A stretch of DNA of 64,000 nt. Origin: an uncultured Lachnospiraceae bacterium (GTDB taxonomy: Bacteria; Bacillota; Clostridia; Lachnospirales; Lachnospiraceae). Positions 52,477 through 63,600 of the stretch are shown one piece after another. The position numbers were made by a program, and so were the translations under genes. The DNA lies in the NCBI GenBank assembly GCA_947172645.1, contig CAMWBY010000013.1, positions 62,001-126,000 on the forward strand, read 5' to 3'. Position 1 is the first letter of the stretch, and each line of letters opens with the position of its first letter. A model generated the notes under the pieces. That model searched no databases and was not told the DNA's origin. It saw nothing but the letters and a program-made list of their open reading frames with translations.

Positions 52477-55400
52477 CTACCACTGTCTTTCTTGAATCCG
52501 TATCTCTTCCCTTTTCTTATTCCCCGCCTTGCCGCCGGGGTTCTCCCAGGTGCCAGCGCTTGGAAGATAAGACTTTTCATCTATCTTCCTGTTGTACTGG
52601 TCATAACACACCCATCCGGTAGATTCCCCATTCGCGGCAAATATATACTCTTTTCTTGCCACTGTCCTATCCTCAGGCACTCTCAGATTCCCCTGCGCAT
52701 CATAATAAGCCCACCATTCTAGCTGCCTGGCATCGTTATATTCTATGATACATTCTGCATAGTCGTCGAGCGAAGAAACCACCAGGTTCCCGGATGTGTC
52801 CCTATATCTTCTGCCCACCCATTCCGAGCCGTCGTACATATCCTCTACGACCGCATAGTTATAGTCTTCTCTGACTGTCAGCTGCAATTCCCCGTCATCT
52901 TCCGGGTTGAATGCAAAACACTCCTCCACTGTCTTGTTGCCATAATCATCGTATGCCTTATGGAGCATGGCCACACCTGTATCCGTGCGCTCCGCTACTT
53001 CTTCATCCGTGTTGTAATACCAGACATATGTATTGTCTCCCCGCTCATCATATTCATATTCCACAAACGCGCTGTCGCCGCCCAGCGCCGGAACCAGCCT
53101 TACCTCAGTGTCATCATAGTACCCCTGAAAGGTGCACTGGCCAAATTCATCGTACCCATATTTTATAACAGCATAGTCGCCGTCCTTTCGCGATACAAGA
53201 TGATACGGCTCATCGCAATAAAAAACCATTCTGCAATCTCCCTTGCTGTTATACTCATAATCCACACGGCTGTACCCTCTCTGTCCGTATTCAGTATACT
53301 GCCCCGCCGCATCCATATATTCTACGCAGGCTTCATTCCCAAACTCGTCATATGTGGTAAAAACATAGGCATAGCCCAAGTCGTCCCGGACTGCAGGCTC
53401 TCCCTTTTCATCCACATAACACAGCATCCTCCGGTTTCCCTTCTCATCGTACTCACACCTGTAGCCGAAGCAGCGGTATCTGGTGTTCATGGCAGGTCTT
53501 TCTTCTGCATCGAAATAGTTCGTTGCAATATGCTGCCCCAACTCATTGTATGTATACCGTACACAGGCATATCCTTCGTCCGCCCGACACACATAATTCA
53601 TATCCGTGCCAAAATACCCTTCTTCCAAACGGTTTCCATTGACATCATATACATACTGACAGGATGCAAATCCGCCATCCTTCCATAGGGCAAGGTTCCC
53701 TTCGGCGTCATAATAGGAGATGTGCACCTCATTTCCAAACTCGTCATAATCCGAGCGTATCCAGGCATAACCGTAATCACTCCGGTCAATCGGTAAACCC
53801 TCAAAGCCGATATATTCGGTTTCTATCCTGTTGCCCCTGTTATCATAGGCAAACTGCCGGCCGGCGCTCTGATGTTTTCTGCTGATTACCTGCTGCCCCT
53901 TCGTCCCGAAATAGTATTCCGAAACACACTGGCCATAGTCGTCATATGCAAACCGGATATCGGCGTAACCGCCGTCGCCGCACAGAACAGGATTATCCTT
54001 AGCATCAAAATACTGTCTCCTCACGCAGTTGCCGCTGCTGTCATATTCTGACTGGCAGTACGCGTATCCCTCCCCTTTCCTTGCTGTCAAATCTCCGTTT
54101 ACATCAAAATATAACACTCGTGTCTGATTTCCCCAATCGTCATATTCCGAATGCGCCCGGGCATAGCCAAAACCTCGCCTGCATATCAGTTCGCCATCCA
54201 GGCCAGTATACCATGTGTCTGTCCGGTTCCCTTTCATATCATACGCAAACTTCCTGCCGGCACTCTGATATTCCCGGTTGATTGTAGGCTGTGAATCTGT
54301 ATCATAATATTGCTCCTGGACGCACCGTCCCTGGTCGTCATACTGGTACCTGACCATCGCATAGCTGCCATCCTTGTTATAACACGGCTTATTTTCCGTA
54401 TCGTAAAAGCTCTTTTCAATACAGTTTATCCCTTGATACCTGGATTTGCAGACTGCATAGCCTTCTTTCACCCCTGTCGTCAATTGGCCTTCTTGGTCAA
54501 AATAAGATTCCTTTACTACATTCCCTGCTCCGTCATAATCCAAAGTCACCTGCGCATATCCCAAATCATGCCGCACCATGGGGTTGCCATCCAACCCTAT
54601 GTATTTGATTTCTATCTTGTTATTGTCATAGGCATATGCAAATCCGGCACAATGGTATGCCGTATTGGCTGTCAGGCCTCCATTCTTATCATAATATACG
54701 GTTAATATACATTGTCCCGACTCATTATACTCTGAACGCACCATGGCATAGCCTAAATCCTTCCTAAGAGTCAAACAAAACTCTGCATCGTAATACTTTG
54801 TGTCAACCCGGTTCCCCAATGCATCATACGCAAACGCCATGCTGGCACAGCCATACTTCGTACTGACCACAGGGCATCCCTCTTCATCGCAAAAAGCCTG
54901 AGAAACCAACCACCCGTCTGCATCGCTGTATTCGTTGCGTATCTCGGCATAGCCTGTGTCTTTCCGCAATACCTGTCTGCCCTCACAATCATAATACCGT
55001 GTCCCTGTCCACTTCCTCCCATCATATGTATTGACAAACATAAAATAGCCGCCGTCCTGTTTGATAATCGCCTCATCATGCTCGCCAAAGAATGATACCC
55101 GTTCTACATTCCCATAACTGTCATACACAATCCTTAACACGGCATAGCCCAAATCACCACGCACCATCAGCCCGCCGTCTGTTCCGATATACCGGATGGT
55201 GGCTCTGTTTGCTTTCTCATCATATTCATAACTGATACCCGCGCAGTGATTTTTCCCACTGACGATAAGCAGTCCGTCCGTATCATAAAACCGTACCGCA
55301 TTGTGCTTCCCCTCTTCATCGTCCTGGTATTTGACCGACGCATACCCTGTATCCCGCCTGAGAACCGGAAGCCTGTCGGTTCCGTAATAATACTCGGCGC

Positions 55401-58350
55401 ATTTGTTCCCGCTGTCATCATACTCGAATTCCTGCACCGCACATCCCAAATCGCTGCGTAGCGTCAGCCTGCCTTCCGCATCGTAATATTCCTCGCCTGT
55501 TTTCTGTCCCCCATCATAAGTGCACTCCATGCTTGCGATGCCCGTCGTCTTATCCACAACCTCTCCAAACACACCGTCCTGATAGCCGCCATAACGGCAA
55601 TGCACCATCCGGCCATCCTCGAATTTCCGGTATACCACCGCATAGCCCGTGTCGGAGCGGTTCACAAGCTTCCCGTCCACATCCTTATAAGATTCACGTA
55701 TCGGATTGCCGCTGTCATCATATTCGTACCAGATTTCCGCCACGCCATAGTCTGTCCTGCGCGTTCTGCTGCCCTGCTTGTCATAGTAAGCTTCCCAGAC
55801 AAGAAAATTCCTGTCATTATAGTACTGCCTCACCTCCGCGTAACCCTGCCCCGCAACCCTGACAGGCTCTCCTTCCTGGTCAAGATATCGCCTGTATACC
55901 GTTTTTCTCCCATCCTCCGCCTCGCACTTATAGTCAACGCAGGCATACCCCAGCTTCGAACTGAACATCCTTTCATGATTGCCATTCAGATATTCTATAT
56001 ATTTATTCCCTTCTTCTGTTTCATCCTCATAAGTAGTTCTCATTGCCATGTATCCGCCGCCGTTCAGGCACGGTCTGCCATCGGCATCGTAAAACCGCTG
56101 CGTCTCAACAAGCTTCCCCTTTTCCACATCGCTCTCCAAACGCTTGATGGCATACCCTTCTTCGTTCTCCATCAAATTTCCATTCTTGTCGCAATAACTG
56201 ATAGATGTAATATCTCCCTTTTTGTCGATGATATAATGTACCGCAGCATAGTGATAAGCGATATCCGCCTCCTTCTCCACCTGTATCCACGCATCGTCCC
56301 TCGCTGTGTCTGCATCCGGCAAACCCTGCCTCAGCATATGCTGTTCCTGAAATACATTGAGCGCTTCCTGCCGCTCATACTGGGCCGTAGCATCTGTAAA
56401 GCCCGTCTGCAAACTTGGCTGTTTTGCAAAAACGTCCTGAGTTAACTGCTGCTCACGCCATGTCACAGCGTCTGTCTGTCGACCCTGCCAGTTCGCCGCA
56501 TATATCTGTTCCATTTGCTGATTTTGCCCGTTTGCCATATAACCCTGCCCTGCCCACTGGCTATACCCGCTTAGCGCGTATCCTTGGCTTTCCCATTGGT
56601 TCCGCCCGCTTAACGCGTAGCCACTGTCTGCCCACTGTCCGCCTATACTATGATAAATACCTGTGATGCCGTCTGTCGTTATGAAGCCATCTGAAAACCC
56701 AAAAGGGGCACGCAGGACATCGGTAGACACAATAAATTTCTTTTCACCCTTCTTCATCTCTTCCATATGGAAACTGACATATGTGCCATAAAACCGTCTG
56801 TCACGCACCGCTTCCCCATTAAATCCCAGAAACTCTTCTTTTTCTAACGCTCCTCCCTCTTCCCGGTATCGGTAACGGTACATGCATACGCCGTTCACGT
56901 CGCCGCACAAATTTTCATTGCGGTCCTGTTGGTACCGCTCCAATAGCCTGCCCTGGGAATCATAGGAAAACTTTTCACAGAAAACGCCCTGGAAACCCTC
57001 CGTCTTCTTCTCCCTGTTTTCATCACTGTAATAACGGATACTGTGCAAGTCCCCGTTATCCTCATACTGGAAATCAATTCGCATAATTCCCAGTTTATTG
57101 CAGACAAACTCCCCGTCGATATCAAGAAAATACAATGATGACAGATACCCGTTCCCATCATATACATAGTACTCGCCATTTACGCCATACGGGTTATAAA
57201 TGTAAGGGCTCAGCCTGCGTGTCTTCGCACGCCCATCCGGATAGTATGTGACCTCAATCCGCCTGTCAGTCAAATCGTTCTCAATCCTTTGCCCTTCCGG
57301 TATCCGCAGCAAGGCAGAATTGAATAACTGAGGCACCTCTTTGGAGGAATAGTGTGTAATCTCTAGTTTTTCATGCTCGTTTCTCTCCATCCGCAGTATC
57401 AGCTTCCCACCACTATTGTAATAAGATATCCGCACAGGTTCCCGGAACTTATTTTGTTCGGCTGCCTCAAACGCATCCTGGTCCATAGAATTATACTTTT
57501 TCTGGTCAATATCATATTCCACCTCGATACGGGCCGTGGGCTGAAAGAAAGCCATGCCATAGGCGCTGGAATACTGCCGCATCAGCTCAGGTTGTCCATA
57601 GGGCTCCATATACGTCAGCTCCATGCATTTTCGTCGCGGATACTCTTCTATCTTCCAATAAGGCTTGCCGCCTGCCATCTTCTCCGGCGTATCCGATACC
57701 TCCCCCGCCCCGGAAGGCATCCCGTAAATCTCCGTAAGCTGTGTACAGTATGTGACTTCCGGCTTCCAATAATAAATAACGGCAATTGCTACAATCGAAG
57801 CCGCTACGCCTGCCTTCAATATCCATAGATACTCTCTGGCAATCCACCCGGCGCCCTGCTTCATAAGCTTTAAAATAACGGCAAAAAATGTCCCGACACC
57901 CACTGCTGCTATGAGCAAAACGGCAAAGATAATCCAACAGACTTTATACAGCCATGGACAGTATCTTCGTACTTTACCCGCCACACTTTTCCCCATATTC
58001 CAAAAGAATCTGGTTATGCGCTGCAGACGCCCGTATCCCACCACGCAAAGCAGCTCCCAGACTGCAACGATACCAACAAAAGCCATTGCAAAAGCAGAAA
58101 ATTTCCGCGCTCCCTCCACCCTCTGATACTGGGCAAGGACAGGCGTTAACGCAAGGTATGTCACGAAAGCGATTGCCCCTGTAGCAAGATTTGCGATATT
58201 AATGAGTCTGCTTGTCCCATTCTTGTGGTTGTTCTGGATTCCTGCAATAAAAGGCAAAAGAATCTTCCATGCATACGGTTTCACCCTGCCTAAAAACAGA
58301 TTCGCTTTCTGCTTAGAATTTTCATAGACCTTTTTTATCTTTTGTTTCAT
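52477..58350 (-). CDS. Giant membrane-anchored YD-type repeat protein
   Basis: 1957 residues. Four membrane segments (about 50-73, 84-107, 134-161 and 174-194), a region of about 400 residues, a Gln/Trp/Tyr-rich linker (about 590-690), then about 36 repeats of roughly 33 residues with the pattern YDxxGNxxxxxYxDxxGxxxxRxDxGYAxxxxx. They resemble RHS/YD repeats but with longer units. Every fourth unit in part of the array has SAGRxF or CAGxxY in place of GYA, so a four-unit block of 132 residues (396 bp) has been duplicated. No toxin-like C-terminus follows (it ends in a short basic tail). Likely an extended beta structure on or outside the cell surface. Function unknown. AAAGGAA precedes the ATG. 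Confidence 0.8.
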   Translation of the reverse strand: MKQKIKKVYENSKQKANLFLGRVKPYAWKILLPFIAGIQNNHKNGTSRLINIANLATGAIAFVTYLALTPVLAQYQRVEGARKFSAFAMAFVGIVAVWELLCVVGYGRLQRITRFFWNMGKSVAGKVRRYCPWLYKVCWIIFAVLLIAAVGVGTFFAVILKLMKQGAGWIAREYLWILKAGVAASIVAIAVIYYWKPEVTYCTQLTEIYGMPSGAGEVSDTPEKMAGGKPYWKIEEYPRRKCMELTYMEPYGQPELMRQYSSAYGMAFFQPTARIEVEYDIDQKKYNSMDQDAFEAAEQNKFREPVRISYYNSGGKLILRMERNEHEKLEITHYSSKEVPQLFNSALLRIPEGQRIENDLTDRRIEVTYYPDGRAKTRRLSPYIYNPYGVNGEYYVYDGNGYLSSLYFLDIDGEFVCNKLGIMRIDFQYEDNGDLHSIRYYSDENREKKTEGFQGVFCEKFSYDSQGRLLERYQQDRNENLCGDVNGVCMYRYRYREEGGALEKEEFLGFNGEAVRDRRFYGTYVSFHMEEMKKGEKKFIVSTDVLRAPFGFSDGFITTDGITGIYHSIGGQWADSGYALSGRNQWESQGYALSGYSQWAGQGYMANGQNQQMEQIYAANWQGRQTDAVTWREQQLTQDVFAKQPSLQTGFTDATAQYERQEALNVFQEQHMLRQGLPDADTARDDAWIQVEKEADIAYHYAAVHYIIDKKGDITSISYCDKNGNLMENEEGYAIKRLESDVEKGKLVETQRFYDADGRPCLNGGGYMAMRTTYEDETEEGNKYIEYLNGNHERMFSSKLGYACVDYKCEAEDGRKTVYRRYLDQEGEPVRVAGQGYAEVRQYYNDRNFLVWEAYYDKQGSRTRRTDYGVAEIWYEYDDSGNPIRESYKDVDGKLVNRSDTGYAVVYRKFEDGRMVHCRYGGYQDGVFGEVVDKTTGIASMECTYDGGQKTGEEYYDAEGRLTLRSDLGCAVQEFEYDDSGNKCAEYYYGTDRLPVLRRDTGYASVKYQDDEEGKHNAVRFYDTDGLLIVSGKNHCAGISYEYDEKANRATIRYIGTDGGLMVRGDLGYAVLRIVYDSYGNVERVSFFGEHDEAIIKQDGGYFMFVNTYDGRKWTGTRYYDCEGRQVLRKDTGYAEIRNEYSDADGWLVSQAFCDEEGCPVVSTKYGCASMAFAYDALGNRVDTKYYDAEFCLTLRKDLGYAMVRSEYNESGQCILTVYYDKNGGLTANTAYHCAGFAYAYDNNKIEIKYIGLDGNPMVRHDLGYAQVTLDYDGAGNVVKESYFDQEGQLTTGVKEGYAVCKSRYQGINCIEKSFYDTENKPCYNKDGSYAMVRYQYDDQGRCVQEQYYDTDSQPTINREYQSAGRKFAYDMKGNRTDTWYTGLDGELICRRGFGYARAHSEYDDWGNQTRVLYFDVNGDLTARKGEGYAYCQSEYDSSGNCVRRQYFDAKDNPVLCGDGGYADIRFAYDDYGQCVSEYYFGTKGQQVISRKHQSAGRQFAYDNRGNRIETEYIGFEGLPIDRSDYGYAWIRSDYDEFGNEVHISYYDAEGNLALWKDGGFASCQYVYDVNGNRLEEGYFGTDMNYVCRADEGYACVRYTYNELGQHIATNYFDAEERPAMNTRYRCFGYRCEYDEKGNRRMLCYVDEKGEPAVRDDLGYAYVFTTYDEFGNEACVEYMDAAGQYTEYGQRGYSRVDYEYNSKGDCRMVFYCDEPYHLVSRKDGDYAVIKYGYDEFGQCTFQGYYDDTEVRLVPALGGDSAFVEYEYDERGDNTYVWYYNTDEEVAERTDTGVAMLHKAYDDYGNKTVEECFAFNPEDDGELQLTVREDYNYAVVEDMYDGSEWVGRRYRDTSGNLVVSSLDDYAECIIEYNDARQLEWWAYYDAQGNLRVPEDRTVARKEYIFAANGESTGWVCYDQYNRKIDEKSYLPSAGTWENPGGKAGNKKREEIRIQERQW

Positions 58351-59152
58351 GAATATTTGGATTCCTTTCGTTTTGCCAGGGCATTAGGTGATTGCGAAAC
58401 ACATCATAACGTTGTAATGGCTGTGTCATTTCAGTCCTCATTCCGGAATGTCTATGCGACAAGAGGCATCACATTTCTAATACGGAGCAATAAATATGGT
58501 CTCTTCAATTAAATTATAAACTATGTACGTTGTTTTTTCATCTGTGAAAAAGAAGATTTTTCTCATCGCCTAGTACACCGAATAGTTAAGTCTTTGAGAT
58601 ATTTACGCAGGATAATTGACTCAGATGCAAAGAAGAAAATCGACGGTGTAGCGGTGGCTACAGCTAGATTTTCTGACCGTAGCAGCTGAACAATTAGACA
58701 AGTGAATATGTCAGTTACTTAATATTCGTTGTAGCCGCCTAATGTATGCAAACAGCCACTTGACTCGCTGCTCATGGGGATAAATCAGAATACTTTCCAA
58801 CACAAGTTTCTTAATGTTATACAATATGGAATTGTTTAAACAACAAATCGGCGTATACATATTTTTTTATTTCATTTTGTCTTATATGAACATATACAAT
58901 ATTTCGTTGTGAAATAATAATTTTCACAATGTACATACTACGATATAGGCAGATACAGTAAAATTTCATTATTTTACAGTGGTTTGATTTCACCTTTACT
59001 AAAGTAAAACAGTCTGTGGTAACACAATAGATTCAACCATTTCATATTTTGGGAATACGTAAGAACGACAATACGGCGTCAGCCAAAAGATACAAAATTG
59101 AAAATCAGAAAGATACAAATTTGCAAGCCGAGAAAGGAGCATGATTGTAAAT
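58351..59152. other. Large intergenic region with a vestigial reading frame
   Basis: About 800 bp without a good gene. A minus-strand frame from ATG 58860 to TGA 58711 (49 codons; MYTPICCLNNSILYNIKKLV, ending HEQRVKWLFAYIRRLQRIL) lacks a ribosome site and resembles the fragment at 41146-41240, so it is probably a remnant. The right half is AT-rich, with an inverted repeat TTGTGAAA/TTTCACAA near 58902-58924. AAAGATACAAA occurs twice before the XRE gene (about 59087 and 59109). Confidence 0.45.
59085..59120. promoter_or_regulatory. Direct repeat upstream of XRE gene
   Basis: The 11-mer AAAGATACAAA occurs at about 59087-59096 and 59110-59119, about 23 bp (two helical turns) apart, and ends about 35 bp before the start at 59153. 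Spacing suits two dimers of the XRE protein acting on its own promoter. Confidence 0.4.
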
Positions 59153-59509
59153 ATGAAAGAACTACATGAAATCATGCGTGATTTGAGACAAGACCATGAC
59201 TTAAAGCAAGCAGTTATCGCAAATTATTTGAATGTCAAACAGCAGGCCTATTCCAACTATGAGACCGGACGGCGTGCAGTTCCGGCATGGGTCGTCCCTG
59301 CGCTTGCAAAATATTACCATGTCAGCACCGACTATCTTTTTGGTATGGGACGCCTTGGAAATATAAACCTGAATACCGACTATCTGGGAAAGGTCACTAT
59401 GTATGACGTAATGTATAATATCCAGAAAGTGAAGCCTGACAGGCGGAAAGAGCTGTTGAGGTATATACAGTATTTGAATGAGGCGAAGAGGGATGATGAG
59501 AACGCTTAG
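59153..59509 (+). CDS. Small XRE-family regulator (paralogue of 49841)
   Basis: 118 residues. Helix-turn-helix LHEIMRDLRQDHDLKQAVIA, then NYLNVKQQAYSNYETGRRAV, and the same tail layout as the gene at 49841 (YDVMYNIQKVKPDRRKELLR). AAAGGAG lies upstream; ATG at 59153 is preferred over 59141. It is convergent with the TM-Macro gene. Together the two paralogues flank the giant repeat-protein region. Confidence 0.85.
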   Translation: MKELHEIMRDLRQDHDLKQAVIANYLNVKQQAYSNYETGRRAVPAWVVPALAKYYHVSTDYLFGMGRLGNINLNTDYLGKVTMYDVMYNIQKVKPDRRKELLRYIQYLNEAKRDDENA

Positions 59510-59723
59510 CTGTGAGCTGGGGCCTGTGTGAGAAATTCCAGCAGAGTCTCTTAGGAAAAGTCTCGTAAATACAGTGATATCATCTTTCAACATTTTAATT
59601 CTACACTATGGCATAATATTTTCTGTTTATTAAATCTTAATCAGAAAAAATCACTGATATACAATACTTTTACTTAATCAAACCATATACTTAAATGTAT
59701 GTTCAAAAGTTAAAACAACGCCG
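59510..59723. other. Intergenic region between XRE and TM-Macro genes
   Basis: About 210 bp between two convergent genes. AT-rich; no convincing terminator stem or gene seen. Confidence 0.5.
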
Positions 59724-60605
59724 TCAAAACACCACTTTATCCCTATCCGCTTCATGTATAATGATGCTCACATCTCCTCGAATTTTATCTTTATACAATA
59801 GTAGTTTGTTTGTAATAATCCTTAATGAATCATCATAGGATAATCCTAGCCTTGAAAAGTTTGTACCCATCAGCGGTATTATTAACTCATATCCTTGTCC
59901 ATACTGATTATTAAAATCAATAAGTGATTTTATCACATGCTCTAAATTCTCAACGGAAACATACGCATTATTGTTTCTGTCAAAATCTGTTAACACTAAC
60001 AGTAAAAAGGTATTATGTCCAACTCCCCTTACTACTGCAACTGTACCTAATTCATAAATTTCCCTTTTTCCTTTTTTCTTTTTATCCTCCGCTAAGGCAT
60101 ATTTATATTTCTTCTTTTGCTTCTTTAGACAAGTACGAATAGCATCATCGATATATTCCAAATCCAACCCATTTTCATTCATCATCTTTATCCATTTTCC
60201 ATGTAACGTATTTGGCGATATAAGCGGTTTATCGCATATGGATATATTTGTATCAACAATTGTATCAAACGCAGAATTGACAGGAATTACATATAATCTT
60301 TCTCGTTCATTTGTTTTATCAAATCCTTCCTTCAACAATTCTCCATATCGAACAATAATCCTTCTGGATGTGTCTTGCCATATTACTTTCCTTTTCCTCC
60401 ACTTGCATGTATAAGCTATTGTTATAATTAATAGCAAAAAAAGGACACTGACCAAAAATAATACTTTTACATAAAACTTTTCAATTTTTATATCACTCCA
60501 TGACACAAATACAGAAGCAATCGTTACAATAGTTGCAAAACTGCCGACTAAGCTTCTCCATGTCCGCCAAATATTATGTATATTTTGCTTTAGTACATTA
60601 ATCAT
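59724..60605 (-). CDS. Membrane-anchored Macro-domain protein, Thoeris ThsA (type II)-like
   Basis: About 293 residues. Two membrane segments (about 17-36 and 46-67) separated by a short loop are followed by a Macro domain of the ThsA type: YVIPVNSAFDTIVDTNISIC, LISPNTLHGKWIK, YELGTVAVV, LLVLTDFDRNNNAYVSVENL and LIIPLMGTNFSRLGLSYDDS. In type II Thoeris the ThsA Macro domain binds an ADP-ribose-type signal made by a TIR protein and the membrane segments then kill the infected cell. The start at 60605 is used because the frame from a GTG at 60644 has no ribosome site; GGAAGGA is 12 nt upstream of 60605. It follows the giant TIR/NDT-like gene by 39 bp in the same direction. Visibly AT-richer than genes before 59 kb. 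Confidence 0.82.
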   Translation of the reverse strand: MINVLKQNIHNIWRTWRSLVGSFATIVTIASVFVSWSDIKIEKFYVKVLFLVSVLFLLLIITIAYTCKWRKRKVIWQDTSRRIIVRYGELLKEGFDKTNERERLYVIPVNSAFDTIVDTNISICDKPLISPNTLHGKWIKMMNENGLDLEYIDDAIRTCLKKQKKKYKYALAEDKKKKGKREIYELGTVAVVRGVGHNTFLLLVLTDFDRNNNAYVSVENLEHVIKSLIDFNNQYGQGYELIIPLMGTNFSRLGLSYDDSLRIITNKLLLYKDKIRGDVSIIIHEADRDKVVF

Positions 60606-60644
60606 AATAAATCGAATTCCTTCCAAGCATAAAACTATATCCAC

Positions 60645-63600
60645 TTATTCTGGTATATAAAAATAATTTATTAATGGCATCTCATTTCTTTTTACCGGTT
60701 GTATCCCCCTAACTTGACGGGTATCTTTTTTTATACATGGGTCATTTAAGAAATGTTTAACTTCAATCTCATAGAACGCTTCCAAACCTCTAAAATCTTT
60801 CAACGTAGTACGTAAAATTTTAGGAATCTCTTCTATAATATCTATATTGAACATATGGTTAGCAAACCCATTCTGAAAATACTTGTCTTTCGAAAACACG
60901 CTAACTCTTGCCACTTTCATTGAATTAAGAAACGTATACATTCCACTATAAATACGCTCAATATCATTTTGGGACAAAAATGGGAAAAAATATCTATATA
61001 ACACTGTTTTTAAATAAAAGACAACAGCATATTTGATAAGCTTAAAAGACTTCTTTTTCTCATTTTTTAATTCATCAGAATCATTTTCATTTATTATTTT
61101 GTTCCCAATTTCTTTATCCAGAACCTGAAGAAAAATATCCATGAACCTTTTACGTACATTGCTCTGTAATTCACATAATAAATTATCTTTTTTTGGTTTT
61201 TTTCTATCTTCACCTTCTCTACCTATAAAATAATTCTCTATATGTTCCTCAGACACAAACAATGCTGAAAGCGCAAACGTAGCAGGACCAGAGCTTCCCC
61301 GAATACCAACTCGAAAGAGACTGTCCCTCTCTTCATTTTCGGATTTTTCACGCCATAAAATAAGCTGTGCAATCTCACTATGTGTCCCTTCTTTTGCAAA
61401 CTGACAAATTTCACCTTCTATTTCATCACGATTGAAATAAATATTAGTCTTTTTTTCACTCTCAAAACTATTAATGCTTCTACATTCCGCACATTTATAT
61501 GTTTTAGGTTGATGCGTAAATATTCCATCTTTTGAAATTTCTCCAATACCTAACTGTCCTTCAAATTCTTTAACTTCATCTATATTAATACGAAAAAATC
61601 CTTTAAAATACTTCTCCCCATCTATCCATTTTGTGCAAATAATTTTAGCTTCATCTTCTCCGGGAAAAGCTCTTCGTTCATGAATGATATTAATATCTTC
61701 TTTGTTTTCTAAAAAACTTATTCTTTCTCCTATTCCCTTAATTTCATTACAAATATAACATGGCAAACTGACACCTAATGGATGCGATTCACTTCCTATA
61801 CAGATAAAATTCAGTTTATCTGCATTCTCATCTTTTTCCTTCTCCTGTAAAGATACTAAAGAATATTCACCAATAAGTTTCCTCTTAGATAAATATTTAG
61901 ACAGGACAGCCACTGCGTCAAAGTCCCACTTTGACATGCAGAGTCTCGGTTCCTCATCTTTGGCTTGGTCATTTCTATGTGTCAAATAAATACTGAGCTG
62001 ATTATATCCTAATATTGGTGCCCAAAAGCGGTCGCGATAATATGATTCCAAGCTCCTCTTTTCATCTTTTTCTTTCTGGGCATATAGTTCATCCAATTTA
62101 TTTTTTTCATCCTTAGATGTTTTATAAAAAGAAAACAATAGTTCATTTGATTCTTTTTTATAATTCTTGCTATTTAGAAGCATAAGTTTTGAATGACGTT
62201 CAATGCCACTTTGTGCCGCAGCAAGCTGCAAATAAAATCCCTCAATGTCATTTTTCCGCAAAATTGCCATCCATAAGCCTGCCACATCGAAAACATTTCT
62301 ATTTTCTTTTTCAAACGCATCTGCATTCCTTAACTTTTCTGCGTCTGTTTTTTCATGCATTACTGTAATTGCATGAACATCCGAACCATGTGCAGCCCCT
62401 AGCCAAAACAATGACTGCAAACAATTATTGCTGACATCCACTACAATCTCATTTGTATATCGAAGTGTGCGAAGCATGACATAATATAAATTAAATAGGC
62501 CATTAATATCACATATAAGATCCTTATGCAAAAGGTTCTTCATTCTGTCAACAAATACTGGGTGATTGGGATAAATCCGCATTGCCCTGTTTGTAATATG
62601 ATTTTTGGTAAAACGTTCAATTTCGTTCTTTTGTTCTCTTTCCGCTGTATTATCTGTTTCTTCTTTATGGCCTAATAGGTCTTCCCATTCATCATTTGAT
62701 TTGATTTTTTCTTCCGTTGCCAAATAAGTAGCCTGATTCGTTCCAATTTGAATAATTTCTCCCACACTATACTCAATATCTAATTCTTCCTTTGCGTCTT
62801 TTTCATTTTCCGGAATCATATTAGCTTGTACCAATACTCCTACACGTTCCCCACAGAAACATTGTTCTAACTTCATTCTCGAAACAATATGATGATAAAA
62901 ATTTACAATGCATAGCCCTGCCTGCTCCTCATTCAGAAACGTATCCATAGTGTATACAATAAGTGTATTAGATTCGTTTCCATTTTCATTATATCCTGCA
63001 CAAAGCTTACCATAGATACTTTGACCAACCTTTTCATATTCACCATTCGATAATTTTTTGCCATCTGGCAATATTTCATGGTAAGGAAACCGATTATACT
63101 GCTTATCTGAAAAATTATATTTTGATTTAATCACAGTATCAAACTCCATATATCTTGTCATTAACTCATCTTTTTCTTTTGGTAACCTTCTGTACCGAAT
63201 TCCATAATACTCAAATAGTGCTTTACGCCACGGATATAATCCTATATGATGTTCTATTTTCTTCCATTCTTCTTCTGATACCTTATCCTCCGATGTATCC
63301 GGAATAACCATTTTATAAAAGCTCTCACTGTAGCAAATTGGCAAAATCATTTTCCCAAGAGCCACTGCCATACCAAATTCGTAAAAAACATTAGCGTTTT
63401 GGCTCGATACGTCAACAATAACTAAGTCTGCAATCTGCATCTGCTGACAAATACGGTTACAAACAACATAATTTGAAGCCGGGTCAGAATCAGAACGAAT
63501 TACTTCAATTTCTTTTACCATATTTTCTTTAGTTCGGTTTTTATCCTTATCTGAACTGCTACAATACAATTTTCCATCGGCAAAATAAAAATATTTTGAC

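Noticed and set aside
52900..56100. Regular DNA periodicity that could be taken for a CRISPR-like or tandem non-coding repeat
   Set aside because: The repeats are diverged, keep one open reading frame and correspond to protein repeat units; no short direct repeats with spacers occur.
52477..58350. Classification of the giant protein as an RHS/polymorphic toxin
   Set aside because: There is no RHS core hallmark, no C-terminal toxin domain, no immunity gene and no secretion-associated N-terminus; multiple membrane segments argue for another role.
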